DNA of 64,000 nt from the NCBI RefSeq assembly GCF_009827535.1, contig NZ_WTYN01000001.1, positions 1,364,001-1,428,000 of the forward strand, written 5' to 3'. Both the position numbers and the translations under genes were made by a program. The DNA is from Qipengyuania oceanensis (GTDB lineage: Bacteria > Pseudomonadota > Alphaproteobacteria > Sphingomonadales > Sphingomonadaceae). Within the stretch, counting starts at the first letter, position 1. Each line of letters begins with the position of its first letter. The notes under the pieces were generated by a model, which was not told where the DNA came from, ran no database searches, and saw only the letters and a program-made list of their open reading frames with translations. Positions 27,758-35,757 of the stretch are shown here, in pieces.

Positions 27758-28743
27758 GCGGGGCCGGGAGCACGCGGCGCGAGATCGTCGTAGCCGATGT
27801 CGGCGGCACGCATGCGCGTTTCGCCATCGCCGAGATCGCCGGCGGCAAATGCCTGTCGCTGGGCGAGACGACCAAGCTGGAGACTGCCGATCACGCGAGC
27901 TTCCAGACGGCCTGGGAAGCATTCGGCAGCAGGCTCGGCCGCGAACTGCCGCGTGAGGCGGGCATCGCGATCGCAGCCCCGATTGCCGGCGACACGATCA
28001 AGATGACCAACAATCCGTGGATCATCCGGCCCCGGCTGATCGCGGAGAAGCTCGGCCTCGATGCCCATGTGCTGCTCAATGATTTCGCCGCGGTCGCGCA
28101 TGCGGTCGACGGAGTGGGCGAAGAGCACCTGCTGCACGTGACCGGTCCGGACAAGCCGCTGCCTGAAGAGGGCATCATTTCGATTCTCGGCCCGGGCACC
28201 GGCCTCGGCGTTGCAGCCCTGCTGCGCGAGAACGGCCGCTCGCACGTGATCCCGACCGAGGGCGGCCATGCCGACTACGCCCCGCTGGACAGCGTAGAGG
28301 ACCGCTTGCTCGCCGCCCTGCGCGACAAACACAACCGCGTCTCGGTCGAGCGCGTCGTAGCCGGTCCCGGATTCCGTACGATCCTGGAGGTGCTCGCGGT
28401 GCTCGAAGGCCGCCCCGTTCCCAAGGGCAGCGACCCCGAACTGTGGACGCTGGCCCTTTCGGGCAAGGACAGCCTCGCCAATGCCGCGCTCGACCGGTTC
28501 TGCCTGTGCCTGGGGGCGGTGGCAGGCGACGTCGCGCTAACCCATGGCCCCGGTCCGGTGGTGATCGCCGGCGGGCTCGGCTATCGCCTGCGCGAATACT
28601 TGCCGCAATCCGGCTTTGCCGAACGCTTCGTCTCCAAGGGCCGCTACCGCGAGCTGATGAGCGCGCAGCCGGTCAAGCTGATCACCCATCCCGAACCCGG
28701 CCTGTTCGGCGCCGCGGCTGCCTTCGCCAAAGCCAATTCCTGA
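27754..28743 (+). CDS. glk: glucokinase
   Basis: Phosphorylates glucose to feed the Entner-Doudoroff pathway. 329 residues, GTG start at 27754 overlapping the edd stop. The ATP site [28 protein letters not shown] with the catalytic Asp, [13 protein letters not shown] and [11 protein letters not shown] are typical of the proteobacterial Glk family. Co-transcribed with edd and eda. No sugar transporter is adjacent. Confidence 0.94.
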   Translation: MSGAGSTRREIVVADVGGTHARFAIAEIAGGKCLSLGETTKLETADHASFQTAWEAFGSRLGRELPREAGIAIAAPIAGDTIKMTNNPWIIRPRLIAEKLGLDAHVLLNDFAAVAHAVDGVGEEHLLHVTGPDKPLPEEGIISILGPGTGLGVAALLRENGRSHVIPTEGGHADYAPLDSVEDRLLAALRDKHNRVSVERVVAGPGFRTILEVLAVLEGRPVPKGSDPELWTLALSGKDSLANAALDRFCLCLGAVAGDVALTHGPGPVVIAGGLGYRLREYLPQSGFAERFVSKGRYRELMSAQPVKLITHPEPGLFGAAAAFAKANS

Positions 28744-28757
28744 AAGTCACCAGCCAG

Positions 28758-29384
28758 ATGAAACCCATCGAAACCATCATGCGCACGGCGCCCGTCATCC
28801 CGGTTCTCGTAATCGAGGAGATCGACCATGCCGTGCCGATCGCCGAGGCACTGGTTGCAGGCGGCCTGCGCGTTCTCGAGGTGACCTTGCGCACCACCTG
28901 CGGGCTCGAGGCGATCGCTGCGATGAAGCAGGTAGACGGCGCGATCGTCGGGGCCGGCACCGTGACCAATCCGGAACAGCTGCACCGGGCAGTCGAAGCG
29001 GGAAGCGAATTCATCGTTTCGCCCGGCCTCACGACCGATCTCGGCCAAGCGGCGATCCAGTCCGGAGTGCCGTTCCTGCCCGGCGTCGCGACGGCCGGAG
29101 ACATCATGCGCGGGATGGATCTGGGGCTGGAGCATTTCAAGTTCTTTCCCGCCGAAACCAGCGGCGGACTGCCTGCGCTGAAGGCGCTCAGCGGGCCCTT
29201 CGGTGGACTGAAGTTCTGCCCAACCGGCGGCATCCGGCAGGAAACCGCGCCGGACTGGCTGGCCTTCGACCCGGTGCTGTGCGTCGGCGGCAGCTGGCTG
29301 GTCGGCCAGAAGGATTTCGCGAGCGGCAAGATCGACGGCGAAGCGATCACCGCCCGTGCCCGCGACGCGGCAGCGATCGCATGA
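28758..29384 (+). CDS. eda: 2-keto-3-deoxy-6-phosphogluconate aldolase
   Basis: Cleaves KDPG to pyruvate and glyceraldehyde 3-phosphate. 208 residues, starting 14 bp after glk. Class I aldolase residues are visible: Glu41 in LEVTLRT and the Schiff-base Lys128 in HFKFFPAE. Substrate-binding VGAGTV, SPGL and CPTGGI are all present. Completes edd-glk-eda. Confidence 0.96.
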   Translation: MKPIETIMRTAPVIPVLVIEEIDHAVPIAEALVAGGLRVLEVTLRTTCGLEAIAAMKQVDGAIVGAGTVTNPEQLHRAVEAGSEFIVSPGLTTDLGQAAIQSGVPFLPGVATAGDIMRGMDLGLEHFKFFPAETSGGLPALKALSGPFGGLKFCPTGGIRQETAPDWLAFDPVLCVGGSWLVGQKDFASGKIDGEAITARARDAAAIA

Positions 29385-29444
29385 ACGATTGAAGCGGCGG
29401 CTTTCGCAAGCTAGCCGCAAGACACTTCGAGGAGAGAGAGAACA

Positions 29445-30422
29445 ATGGCTTTCAAGACGCGCATCACCGAAGAATTCGGCATCGAGACCCCTATCCTGAT
29501 GGGAGGCATGACCGGCGTCGGTTACGGCGAACTCGTCGCCGCGGTCGCCAATGCGGGCGCACTGGGTTTCATCACCGCCCACATGTTCGAAAGCGGCGCG
29601 GCGCTGAAGGAAGAGATCGCCAAGACCAAGGAACTGACCGACAAGCCCTTTGGCGTGAACCTGACCCTGCTGCCGTCGATCAACCCCATCCCCTATGACG
29701 AATACCGCGAGGCGATCATCGAAAGCGGTCTCAAGATCGTCGAGACCGCCGGCCGTGCACCGACCGACCATCTGCCCGCCTTCAAGGAAGCGGGCGTCAA
29801 GGTGATCCACAAGTGTACCAGCGTGCGCCACTCGGTCAGCGCGGTGAAAAAGGGCGTCGACATGATCAGCATCGACGGCTTCGAATGCGCCGGCCACCCC
29901 GGCGAGGACGACGTCGGCCTGATCGTGCTGCTGCCGGCTACGGTCGATGCGCTGCCCGACACGCCGATCATCGCCAGCGGCGGCATGGCGGATGGACGCA
30001 GCCTGGTCGCAGCGCTCGCGCTGGGCGCGGATGCGGTCAACATGGGGACCCGCTTCTGCGCCACGCAGGAAGCGGCGATCCACCCCAAGGTCAAGCAGCA
30101 GATCGTCGACAATACCGAACTCGACACGGTGCTGGTCGGGCGCAATCTGCGCAACACCGCGCGGGTCGCGCGCAACAAGGTTTCCGAGGAAGTGTTCGCG
30201 ATCCAGCGCGACCCCGACACCACTTTCGACGACGTGAAACACCTGATGGCAGGCGCCCGCGCACGGACCGCGGTCTATGGCGAGGGCGACCTCGATGCTG
30301 GCATCTGGTCGGCTGGCCAGAGCCAGGCGCTGGTCCACGACATCCCGACCTGCAAGCAGCTCGTCGACAACATCATGGCTCAGGCCGAGCGGGTTCGCAG
30401 CCGCGTGGACGCTCTCGGCTGA
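29445..30422 (+). CDS. nitronate monooxygenase family flavoprotein
   Basis: 325 residues, with a strong ribosome site GAGGAGAGAG. An FMN-binding TIM barrel of the 2-nitropropane dioxygenase/NMO class: TPILMGGMTGVGYGELVAAV, NAGALGFITAH, FECAGHPGEDDVG with the His often aligned to the catalytic base, and IIASGGMADGRSLVAALALG. Such enzymes detoxify propionate 3-nitronate or act as enoyl reductase-like flavoproteins; which applies here cannot be told. Followed by an FMN reductase gene 1 bp away, a sensible partner. Confidence 0.88.
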   Translation: MAFKTRITEEFGIETPILMGGMTGVGYGELVAAVANAGALGFITAHMFESGAALKEEIAKTKELTDKPFGVNLTLLPSINPIPYDEYREAIIESGLKIVETAGRAPTDHLPAFKEAGVKVIHKCTSVRHSVSAVKKGVDMISIDGFECAGHPGEDDVGLIVLLPATVDALPDTPIIASGGMADGRSLVAALALGADAVNMGTRFCATQEAAIHPKVKQQIVDNTELDTVLVGRNLRNTARVARNKVSEEVFAIQRDPDTTFDDVKHLMAGARARTAVYGEGDLDAGIWSAGQSQALVHDIPTCKQLVDNIMAQAERVRSRVDALG

Positions 30423-30423
30423 C

Positions 30424-30978
30424 ATGGGACTGGTGGTCGGCATTGGCGGGACTACGCGGGCGGGCAGCGCGACCGAGCTTGCGCTGCGCCTCGCCTGCGA
30501 AACAGCCGCCAATGCCGGCGACGAGGTACGGGTATTCGATGGCGAGTATCTCGCCCATCTGCCGTTCTATCGCGGGCCGGGCTGGAGCAGGCAAAGCGCG
30601 TCGGACATGGTCGAAGCGATCCGCCTGGCGGACGGGCTGATCATCGCGTCGCCCGGCTACCACGGCACTATCTCCGGCGTGCTCAAGAACGCGCTCGACT
30701 ACATCGAGGAGCTGGCGGGCGACGAGCGGGTCTATCTGCATGACCGGCCGGTCGGACTGATCGTGACCGCCCACGGCCACCAAGCCGCATCGAGCGCGAT
30801 GATCACCCTGCGCACGATCGTGCATTCGCTGCGCGGCTGGCCGACCCCGTTCGGCGCGGCGCTCAAGATCGAGCCCGGGACGTTCGATGCCCAAGGCAAT
30901 TGCACCGATCCGGACGTGCGCGACCAGCTGGCGATCGTCGGCAGCCAGGTCCGCGCGATCTTCCGGCACGAGGACTAG
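30424..30978 (+). CDS. NADPH-dependent FMN reductase family protein
   Basis: 184 residues, flavodoxin-like. VVGIGGTTRAGSATELAL is the phosphate-binding loop, and ASPGYHGTISGVLKNALDY is the family motif that positions FMN. Start ATG 30424 lies directly after the stop of the nitronate monooxygenase-like gene, suggesting translational coupling and a reductase/oxygenase pair. Convergent with the acyl-CoA dehydrogenase gene (17 bp gap). Confidence 0.88.
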   Translation: MGLVVGIGGTTRAGSATELALRLACETAANAGDEVRVFDGEYLAHLPFYRGPGWSRQSASDMVEAIRLADGLIIASPGYHGTISGVLKNALDYIEELAGDERVYLHDRPVGLIVTAHGHQAASSAMITLRTIVHSLRGWPTPFGAALKIEPGTFDAQGNCTDPDVRDQLAIVGSQVRAIFRHED

Positions 30979-30995
30979 GGGCCAGGGATCAGACG

Positions 30996-31994
30996 TTAGG
31001 GATCGGTCCGGGCGACGAGGTCGGACCAGAGACGATCCGCCCCGGCAGCGACGATGGTTCGCCCGAGCCGCTCCGACCAGTAAGCTTCGCCGCCGAACTC
31101 GGACCGCCATGCGAGCATCCGCCGGGTCAGGTGATGCAGCGCATATTCCCTGGTGAAGCCGATCGCGCCATGCACCTGGTGAGCGAGCGCAGCGCCGGTC
31201 GAAGCCGCCATGCCGGCACGCGTTTTGGCCGCGGCGGTCTCGAAGCTCGCATCATCGCGATCGAGCGAACGGGCAAGCTCGAAGGCCGCGCAATCGGCGG
31301 CAGCCGATTCCATCGCCATCTGCGCCAGCGACTGCTGCACCGCCTGGAACTTCGCGAGCGGGCGGCCGAACTGCTGCCGTTCGGAGACGTAATTCGCCGA
31401 GATCGCGAGCGCCTTGCCCAGCGCACCGGCAATCTGCATCGCCCGGATCGCCGCGCCGAGAGCTAGCGGACCGCCATCGACGCGCACCGCACGCGCATTC
31501 TGAAGCGCAAGCGTGTCGCGCGGCTCGCCGGAAAGGCCGGTCCGTTCTGTGATCTGCGCATCGCTCGTGTCGATCGCCACGGCACCGCCTTCTTCGCCCG
31601 CGATGACGAAACCGGCGTGACGGCCCCATGGGACAGCGCTCAGCGTGCCGGACCATGTATCGCCGGACAGTTCGCCATCAGATGACGGGGCAAGCGTTCC
31701 AACGCCTTCGAATTCGAGGCCTGCAACAAGGCGGGATGCCACAGCGCTTTCGAGCACCGGCAAGGCCAGCGCATGTTCGCCCGCCAGCCGCGCGACGACC
31801 AGCAGATCGCTCCAGCTGCCGCCGAAGCCGCCCTCGTCCTCCGAAAGCAATAGGCCGGAAAAGCCCAGCTCAGCCATGCGGGGCCAGTCCCGGTCGAATT
31901 CTGCCTGCCAGCCAATGCCGGCAAAGACGCCTGCGGCCATGTCGGCGAGCATCGTCTGGCGTTCGGTGTCCATATCGGTCATCGTTTCGTTCAT
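30996..31994 (-). CDS. acyl-CoA dehydrogenase family protein (smaller partner)
   Basis: 332 residues from ATG 31994, 8 bp downstream of the neighbouring dehydrogenase stop. Recognised by GFSGLLLSEDEGGFGGSWSD, VSERQQFGRPLAKFQAVQQS and HQVHGAIGFTREYALHHLTRR. It is short and lacks part of the middle beta domain consensus. It is paired with a second dehydrogenase, the arrangement of heteromeric FadE-type enzymes used on steroid-like or branched acyl-CoAs. Likely FAD-dependent alpha,beta-desaturation; substrate unknown. Confidence 0.87.
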   Translation of the reverse strand: MNETMTDMDTERQTMLADMAAGVFAGIGWQAEFDRDWPRMAELGFSGLLLSEDEGGFGGSWSDLLVVARLAGEHALALPVLESAVASRLVAGLEFEGVGTLAPSSDGELSGDTWSGTLSAVPWGRHAGFVIAGEEGGAVAIDTSDAQITERTGLSGEPRDTLALQNARAVRVDGGPLALGAAIRAMQIAGALGKALAISANYVSERQQFGRPLAKFQAVQQSLAQMAMESAAADCAAFELARSLDRDDASFETAAAKTRAGMAASTGAALAHQVHGAIGFTREYALHHLTRRMLAWRSEFGGEAYWSERLGRTIVAAGADRLWSDLVARTDP

Positions 31995-32002
31995 GGCTCC
32001 GC

Positions 32003-33142
32003 TCACCTGAGGCCCAAGCCGCGCGCGACGATCCCGCGCACGATCTCGCGGGTGCCGCCCCGCAGCGAGAAGCTGGGCGCGACTTGCATCGAATAGGCGA
32101 CCAGCAGCTCGAGCGCGTCGTCCGCGGACAGGTCCAGTTCGATCGCCTGCGCGATCGCCTGCGGGATCGCCTGTTCGAAGGAATTGCCGAGATCCTTGAC
32201 CATTACCGCCTCGAGCGCCGGGTCTTCGCCCCCCGCCAGTCGCGCCGCCACCGCCATCGACATCTGCCGCAGCGCGGACAGTTCGCTGACCAGCCGCCCG
32301 ACGAGCCGAAGCTGGCCCGCATCCGCACCGCCTTCCAGCCGCCGGACGAATTCCGTCAACAGGATCTGGCTGGTGAGATAGCGTTCCGGTCCGGACCGTT
32401 CGAGCGACAGCTCCGCGGTAGCCTGCTTCCACCCTTCCCCCTCGGTGCCGACCAGCGCATCGGCGGGCAGCCGGACATCGTCGAACCAGACTTCGTTGAA
32501 ATCGTGGCTGCCGGTCAGGTCGATGATCGGCTTGACCGTCACGCCGGGCGTGTCGAGCGGGATGAGGAACTGGCTGAGGCCGGCCTGCCGTTCGCTCCCG
32601 GCTTCGGAACGGAACAACCCGATCATGATGTGCGAGATATGCGCGCCAGTGGTCCACACCTTCTGGCCGTTCAGAACCCATCGGTCGCCGTCGCGCCGGG
32701 CGTTCGACCGGACGGACGCAAGGTCGGACCCCGCACCCGGTTCCGACAGGCCGATGCAGGCATAGACCTCGCCCGCGGCGATACCGGGGACCCAGCGGCG
32801 GCGCTGTTCCTCGGTGCCGTAGCGCAGCAGCAGCGGCGCGGTTTGCCGATCGGCGATCCAGTGCGCCCCGACCGGCGCAGCGGCGGCCAGCAATTCCTCG
32901 AGCACGACATAGCGTTCGAGCGCACTCATCTCGTGCCCGCCATATTCCTTCGACCAGCCCATGCCGAGCAGGCCTGCCTGCCCCAGCGCGCAACTGAATT
33001 CGGGATCGGGCGTGACCCAGCAATTGGCCCGGCGCGCCGGTTCGAAGCGGTGTTCGTGCTCCGCGACGAGCGCGCGGACTTTTTCACGAAGCGCCGGTGC
33101 GCTGTCCGGCATGGCATAGGGCTTGATGGTGAAGGTCTGCAT
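32003..33142 (-). CDS. acyl-CoA dehydrogenase family protein (larger partner)
   Basis: 379 residues. ATG 33142 is preferred over 33160 because GAGAGGGG lies just upstream. Standard blocks: ACIGLSEPGAGSDLASVRSN, RWVLNGQKVWTTGAHIS, GSHDFNEVWFDDVRLPADAL and the C-terminal LRGGTREIVRGIVARGLG that lines the FAD dimer site. It lies 8 bp upstream of the smaller dehydrogenase gene and probably forms a heteromer with it. No CoA ligase lies next to this pair. Confidence 0.92.
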   Translation of the reverse strand: MQTFTIKPYAMPDSAPALREKVRALVAEHEHRFEPARRANCWVTPDPEFSCALGQAGLLGMGWSKEYGGHEMSALERYVVLEELLAAAAPVGAHWIADRQTAPLLLRYGTEEQRRRWVPGIAAGEVYACIGLSEPGAGSDLASVRSNARRDGDRWVLNGQKVWTTGAHISHIMIGLFRSEAGSERQAGLSQFLIPLDTPGVTVKPIIDLTGSHDFNEVWFDDVRLPADALVGTEGEGWKQATAELSLERSGPERYLTSQILLTEFVRRLEGGADAGQLRLVGRLVSELSALRQMSMAVAARLAGGEDPALEAVMVKDLGNSFEQAIPQAIAQAIELDLSADDALELLVAYSMQVAPSFSLRGGTREIVRGIVARGLGLR

Positions 33143-33203
33143 CGCCCCTCTCGCTAGCACGCCTTAGCGCGCCTCGCGAGGTGGTACATTCGCTAGCGCC
33201 GCC

Positions 33204-34784
33204 TCACCGTCCGGCGAGCACTTCGCGCGCGCAATTGTGTCCGGGAGCCCCCGTCACGCCGCCGCCGGGGTGAGTGCCCGCGCCGCACATCCACAGCCCA
33301 TCGACCGGCCCGCGGTAGGCCGCATGGCCGAGCACGGGGCGCGCCGAATACAGCTGGTCGAGGCTCATGTGCCCGTGAAAGATGTCGCCGCCAGCCAGGC
33401 CGAATTTCGTCTCGAGCCCCTTCGGGCTGAGCACCTGGCGCCCGAGGATCGAGGCACGGAAGCCCGGCGCTTGCGCCTCGACCGTGTCGAGGATCGCGTC
33501 AACGGCCGCGTCCTGGTGGTCGTCCCAGTCCGCTCCCTCGGGCAATTCGGGCGCGAACTGCTGGCAGAACAGGCTCGCGACGTGCTGGCCGGTAGGCGCG
33601 AGGCTTTCGTCCACCGTGCTCGGAATCAGCATCTCGACGATCGGCTTCCGCGACCAGCCGTGAAGCTTCGCATCGATGAAGGCGCGGTCCATGTAATCGA
33701 GCGACGGGGCGATGACGATGCCGGCGCGGTGATGCTCGCCTTCCCCGGGCAGGCAGGTGAAACTTGGCAACTGCGAGAGCGCGACGTTCATGCGGAAGGT
33801 ACCGCCGCCTGCCTTGAAGCCGCGCATCGCCCGGCGAAAATCCTCCGGCTGGTGGCTTGCATCGAGCATCCGCCCATAAAGCAGCTTCGGCCCGACATTG
33901 GCGATCACCCGTCTTGCCGCGATCTCCTCGCCGCTCTCCAGCCGGACGCCCGCGACCGTGTTGCCGTCGACCAGCACTTCGTCGACCGGGCTTTCGAGGC
34001 TGATCTCGACCCCTGTTTCGCGACAGGCTTCGGCCATCAATCGCGTGATCGTGCCCATGCCGCCGACGACGTGGCCCCATGCGCCCTGCTTGCCGTTCAC
34101 TTCGCCGAAGACATGATGCAGCAGCACGTAGGCGCTGCCCGGCGTATCGGGCGAGGCATAGTTGCCCACCACCGCGTCGAAGCCGAAGGCCGCCTTGACC
34201 GGCTCGCTTTCGAACCACTGGTCGAGGAAGCTGCGCGCCGATCCGGCGAACAGCGCCATGACGTCGCGCTTGGTCGCAAGGTCCAGCCGCGAGAGGCCCC
34301 AGCCCTGCGCCGCGCCGGCTAGCAGGGTGCGGACACCTTCGCCCATGTTGGGCGGGGTCTTCAGTGCGAGGTCGCGCAGCACCTGCGCCACGCGCTCCAG
34401 CGCCTCGTAGTAGCGGGGCAGCGCGGCCGCATCCTTGGCCGAGAACCTGGCGAACTCTGCTTGCGTGCGCTCGAGCCCGCCGCCGACCTTGAGATAGCTT
34501 GTATCCGACAACGGCAGGAAATTGGCGATCGGTCGCTCGATCACGCGATAGCCGCGCTCTGCCAGCCGCATGTCGGCGATCACCTTGGGCTGCAGCAGGC
34601 TGACGGTGTAGCTGGCGACCGAATTGCGGAACCCGGGATGAAACTCCTCGGTCACTGCCGCGCCACCGACCACATCGCGCCGTTCGAGCATGCGGACCTT
34701 CAGCCCCGCTCTGGCGAGATACCATGTGCAGACGAGGCCGTTGTGCCCCGCCCCGATAACCACCGCGTCGTATTGCGCCGTCAT
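33204..34784 (-). CDS. PYROXD2/CrtI-like FAD-dependent oxidoreductase
   Basis: 526 residues from ATG 34784; the open frame runs on upstream through the LysR gene but the true start is at the FAD motif. N-terminal Rossmann site AVVIGAGHNGLVCTWYLARA, then MLERRDVVGGAAVTEEFHPG. C-terminal FAD block DGLWMCGAGTHPGGGVTGAP. This is the phytoene desaturase/PYROXD2 group; the substrate of bacterial members outside carotenoid clusters is unknown, and no crt gene is nearby. Its ATG overlaps the stop of the LysR gene (ATGA). Confidence 0.9.
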   Translation of the reverse strand: MTAQYDAVVIGAGHNGLVCTWYLARAGLKVRMLERRDVVGGAAVTEEFHPGFRNSVASYTVSLLQPKVIADMRLAERGYRVIERPIANFLPLSDTSYLKVGGGLERTQAEFARFSAKDAAALPRYYEALERVAQVLRDLALKTPPNMGEGVRTLLAGAAQGWGLSRLDLATKRDVMALFAGSARSFLDQWFESEPVKAAFGFDAVVGNYASPDTPGSAYVLLHHVFGEVNGKQGAWGHVVGGMGTITRLMAEACRETGVEISLESPVDEVLVDGNTVAGVRLESGEEIAARRVIANVGPKLLYGRMLDASHQPEDFRRAMRGFKAGGGTFRMNVALSQLPSFTCLPGEGEHHRAGIVIAPSLDYMDRAFIDAKLHGWSRKPIVEMLIPSTVDESLAPTGQHVASLFCQQFAPELPEGADWDDHQDAAVDAILDTVEAQAPGFRASILGRQVLSPKGLETKFGLAGGDIFHGHMSLDQLYSARPVLGHAAYRGPVDGLWMCGAGTHPGGGVTGAPGHNCAREVLAGR

Positions 34785-35647
34785 GCGCCTCTCTCCAGTG
34801 CAGAAACCACGTGTTGCGCCAGCCGGTGAGCCGTCTCCGAAAGCCCTGGCGCCTCGATGAGCGCGATCTCGGTATCGTAAAGCGGCGGCAGGTCCTCGTT
34901 CCCCGCGATCGCCGTCAGGTGCGCGGGCACCATTTCGCGCGGCAGCACGGCGATGCCAAGGCCCTCGGTGACCGCGAGCAGACTGCCGGCAAGGCTGGTC
35001 GAGGTATAGGCGACCCGCCATGGGCGCCCCATCGCCTCGAGCGCGTCGATCGCGCGCTTGCGATAGACGCAAGGGTCCGGGGAAACGACCAGCGGCACCG
35101 ACCCGGCATCGGGGACCGCCTGCTCGTCCCGTGCGACCCAGACGAGCGGCTCGCGCCAGACCCGCATTCCTTCCAGCGGCGCTGCCGGTTCGCGCTTGAC
35201 CAGCACGAAGTCGAATGCTCCGTCGTGAAACTTGTCGAGCAGGTTGAGCGTGAGGTCGCAGTTTACCTCCAGCTCGACGAGCGGATGGGCCGCCGTGAAC
35301 GCGGACAGGACCGCGGGAAGATGCGCGGTGGCGAAATCCTCCGGCACGCCCAAGCGCACGCGGCCGGTGATTTCCGGTTCGAGGATGCGTGCAATGGTCG
35401 CGTCGTTCAATCGCAGGAGCTGGCGGGCGGGACCGAGGAGTTGCTTGCCGTCCTCCGTCAATTCCAGCGAGCGGGGCGTCCGGTCGAAAACCTTGCGCCC
35501 CAGCACGTCCTCGAGCCGCTTGATCTGCAGGCTGACGGCCGACTGTGTCCGGCCGAGCCGCTCCCCCGCCCCGGTAAAGCTGCCGATCTCCGCGATCGTC
35601 ACGAAACTCCGGAGCAGGTCGAGGTCGAGATTTCGCAGCGCCGACAT
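34781..35647 (-). CDS. LysR family transcriptional regulator
   Basis: 288 residues. The N-terminal winged helix (LDLDLLRSFVTIAEIGSFTG then RLGRTQSAVSLQIKRLE) and C-terminal periplasmic-binding-like effector domain (GRVRLGVPEDFATAHLP onward) are typical. It is transcribed divergently from dabB-dabA with a LysR-type palindrome in the shared 110-bp region, so it likely controls that operon and itself. The effector may be a carbon-status metabolite, as for CbbR-type relatives (inference). Confidence 0.93.
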   Translation of the reverse strand: MSALRNLDLDLLRSFVTIAEIGSFTGAGERLGRTQSAVSLQIKRLEDVLGRKVFDRTPRSLELTEDGKQLLGPARQLLRLNDATIARILEPEITGRVRLGVPEDFATAHLPAVLSAFTAAHPLVELEVNCDLTLNLLDKFHDGAFDFVLVKREPAAPLEGMRVWREPLVWVARDEQAVPDAGSVPLVVSPDPCVYRKRAIDALEAMGRPWRVAYTSTSLAGSLLAVTEGLGIAVLPREMVPAHLTAIAGNEDLPPLYDTEIALIEAPGLSETAHRLAQHVVSALERGA

Positions 35648-35666
35648 TCGAACCGAAATAGCGCAG

Positions 35667-35685
35667 CCATTTCATTTGTAAATGG
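35667..35685. promoter_or_regulatory. candidate LysR operator (T-N11-A palindrome)
   Basis: CCATTT and AAATGG form an inverted repeat spaced by 7 bases. The core ATTT-N7-AAAT fits the T-N11-A rule for LysR-type regulators. It lies 20-38 bp upstream of the LysR start and about 75-90 bp upstream of dabB, the usual place for a recognition site shared by divergent genes. Confidence 0.5.
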
Positions 35686-35757
35686 ATGATATTTGAACAA
35701 CTCGTTTCTCTTATAACCAGCAGATAGCCAGATCGCCGCTTCGAAAGGACATTCGAA

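Noticed and set aside
31995-33023. Apparent fusion frame extending the 332-residue acyl-CoA dehydrogenase upstream
   Set aside because: The extension is an out-of-frame reading of the neighbouring dehydrogenase; ATG 31994 begins the recognisable protein.
35693-35717. TTGAAC ... TATAAC as a sigma-70 promoter for dabB
   Set aside because: Spacing between the two hexamers is only about 13 bases, too short for a standard promoter.
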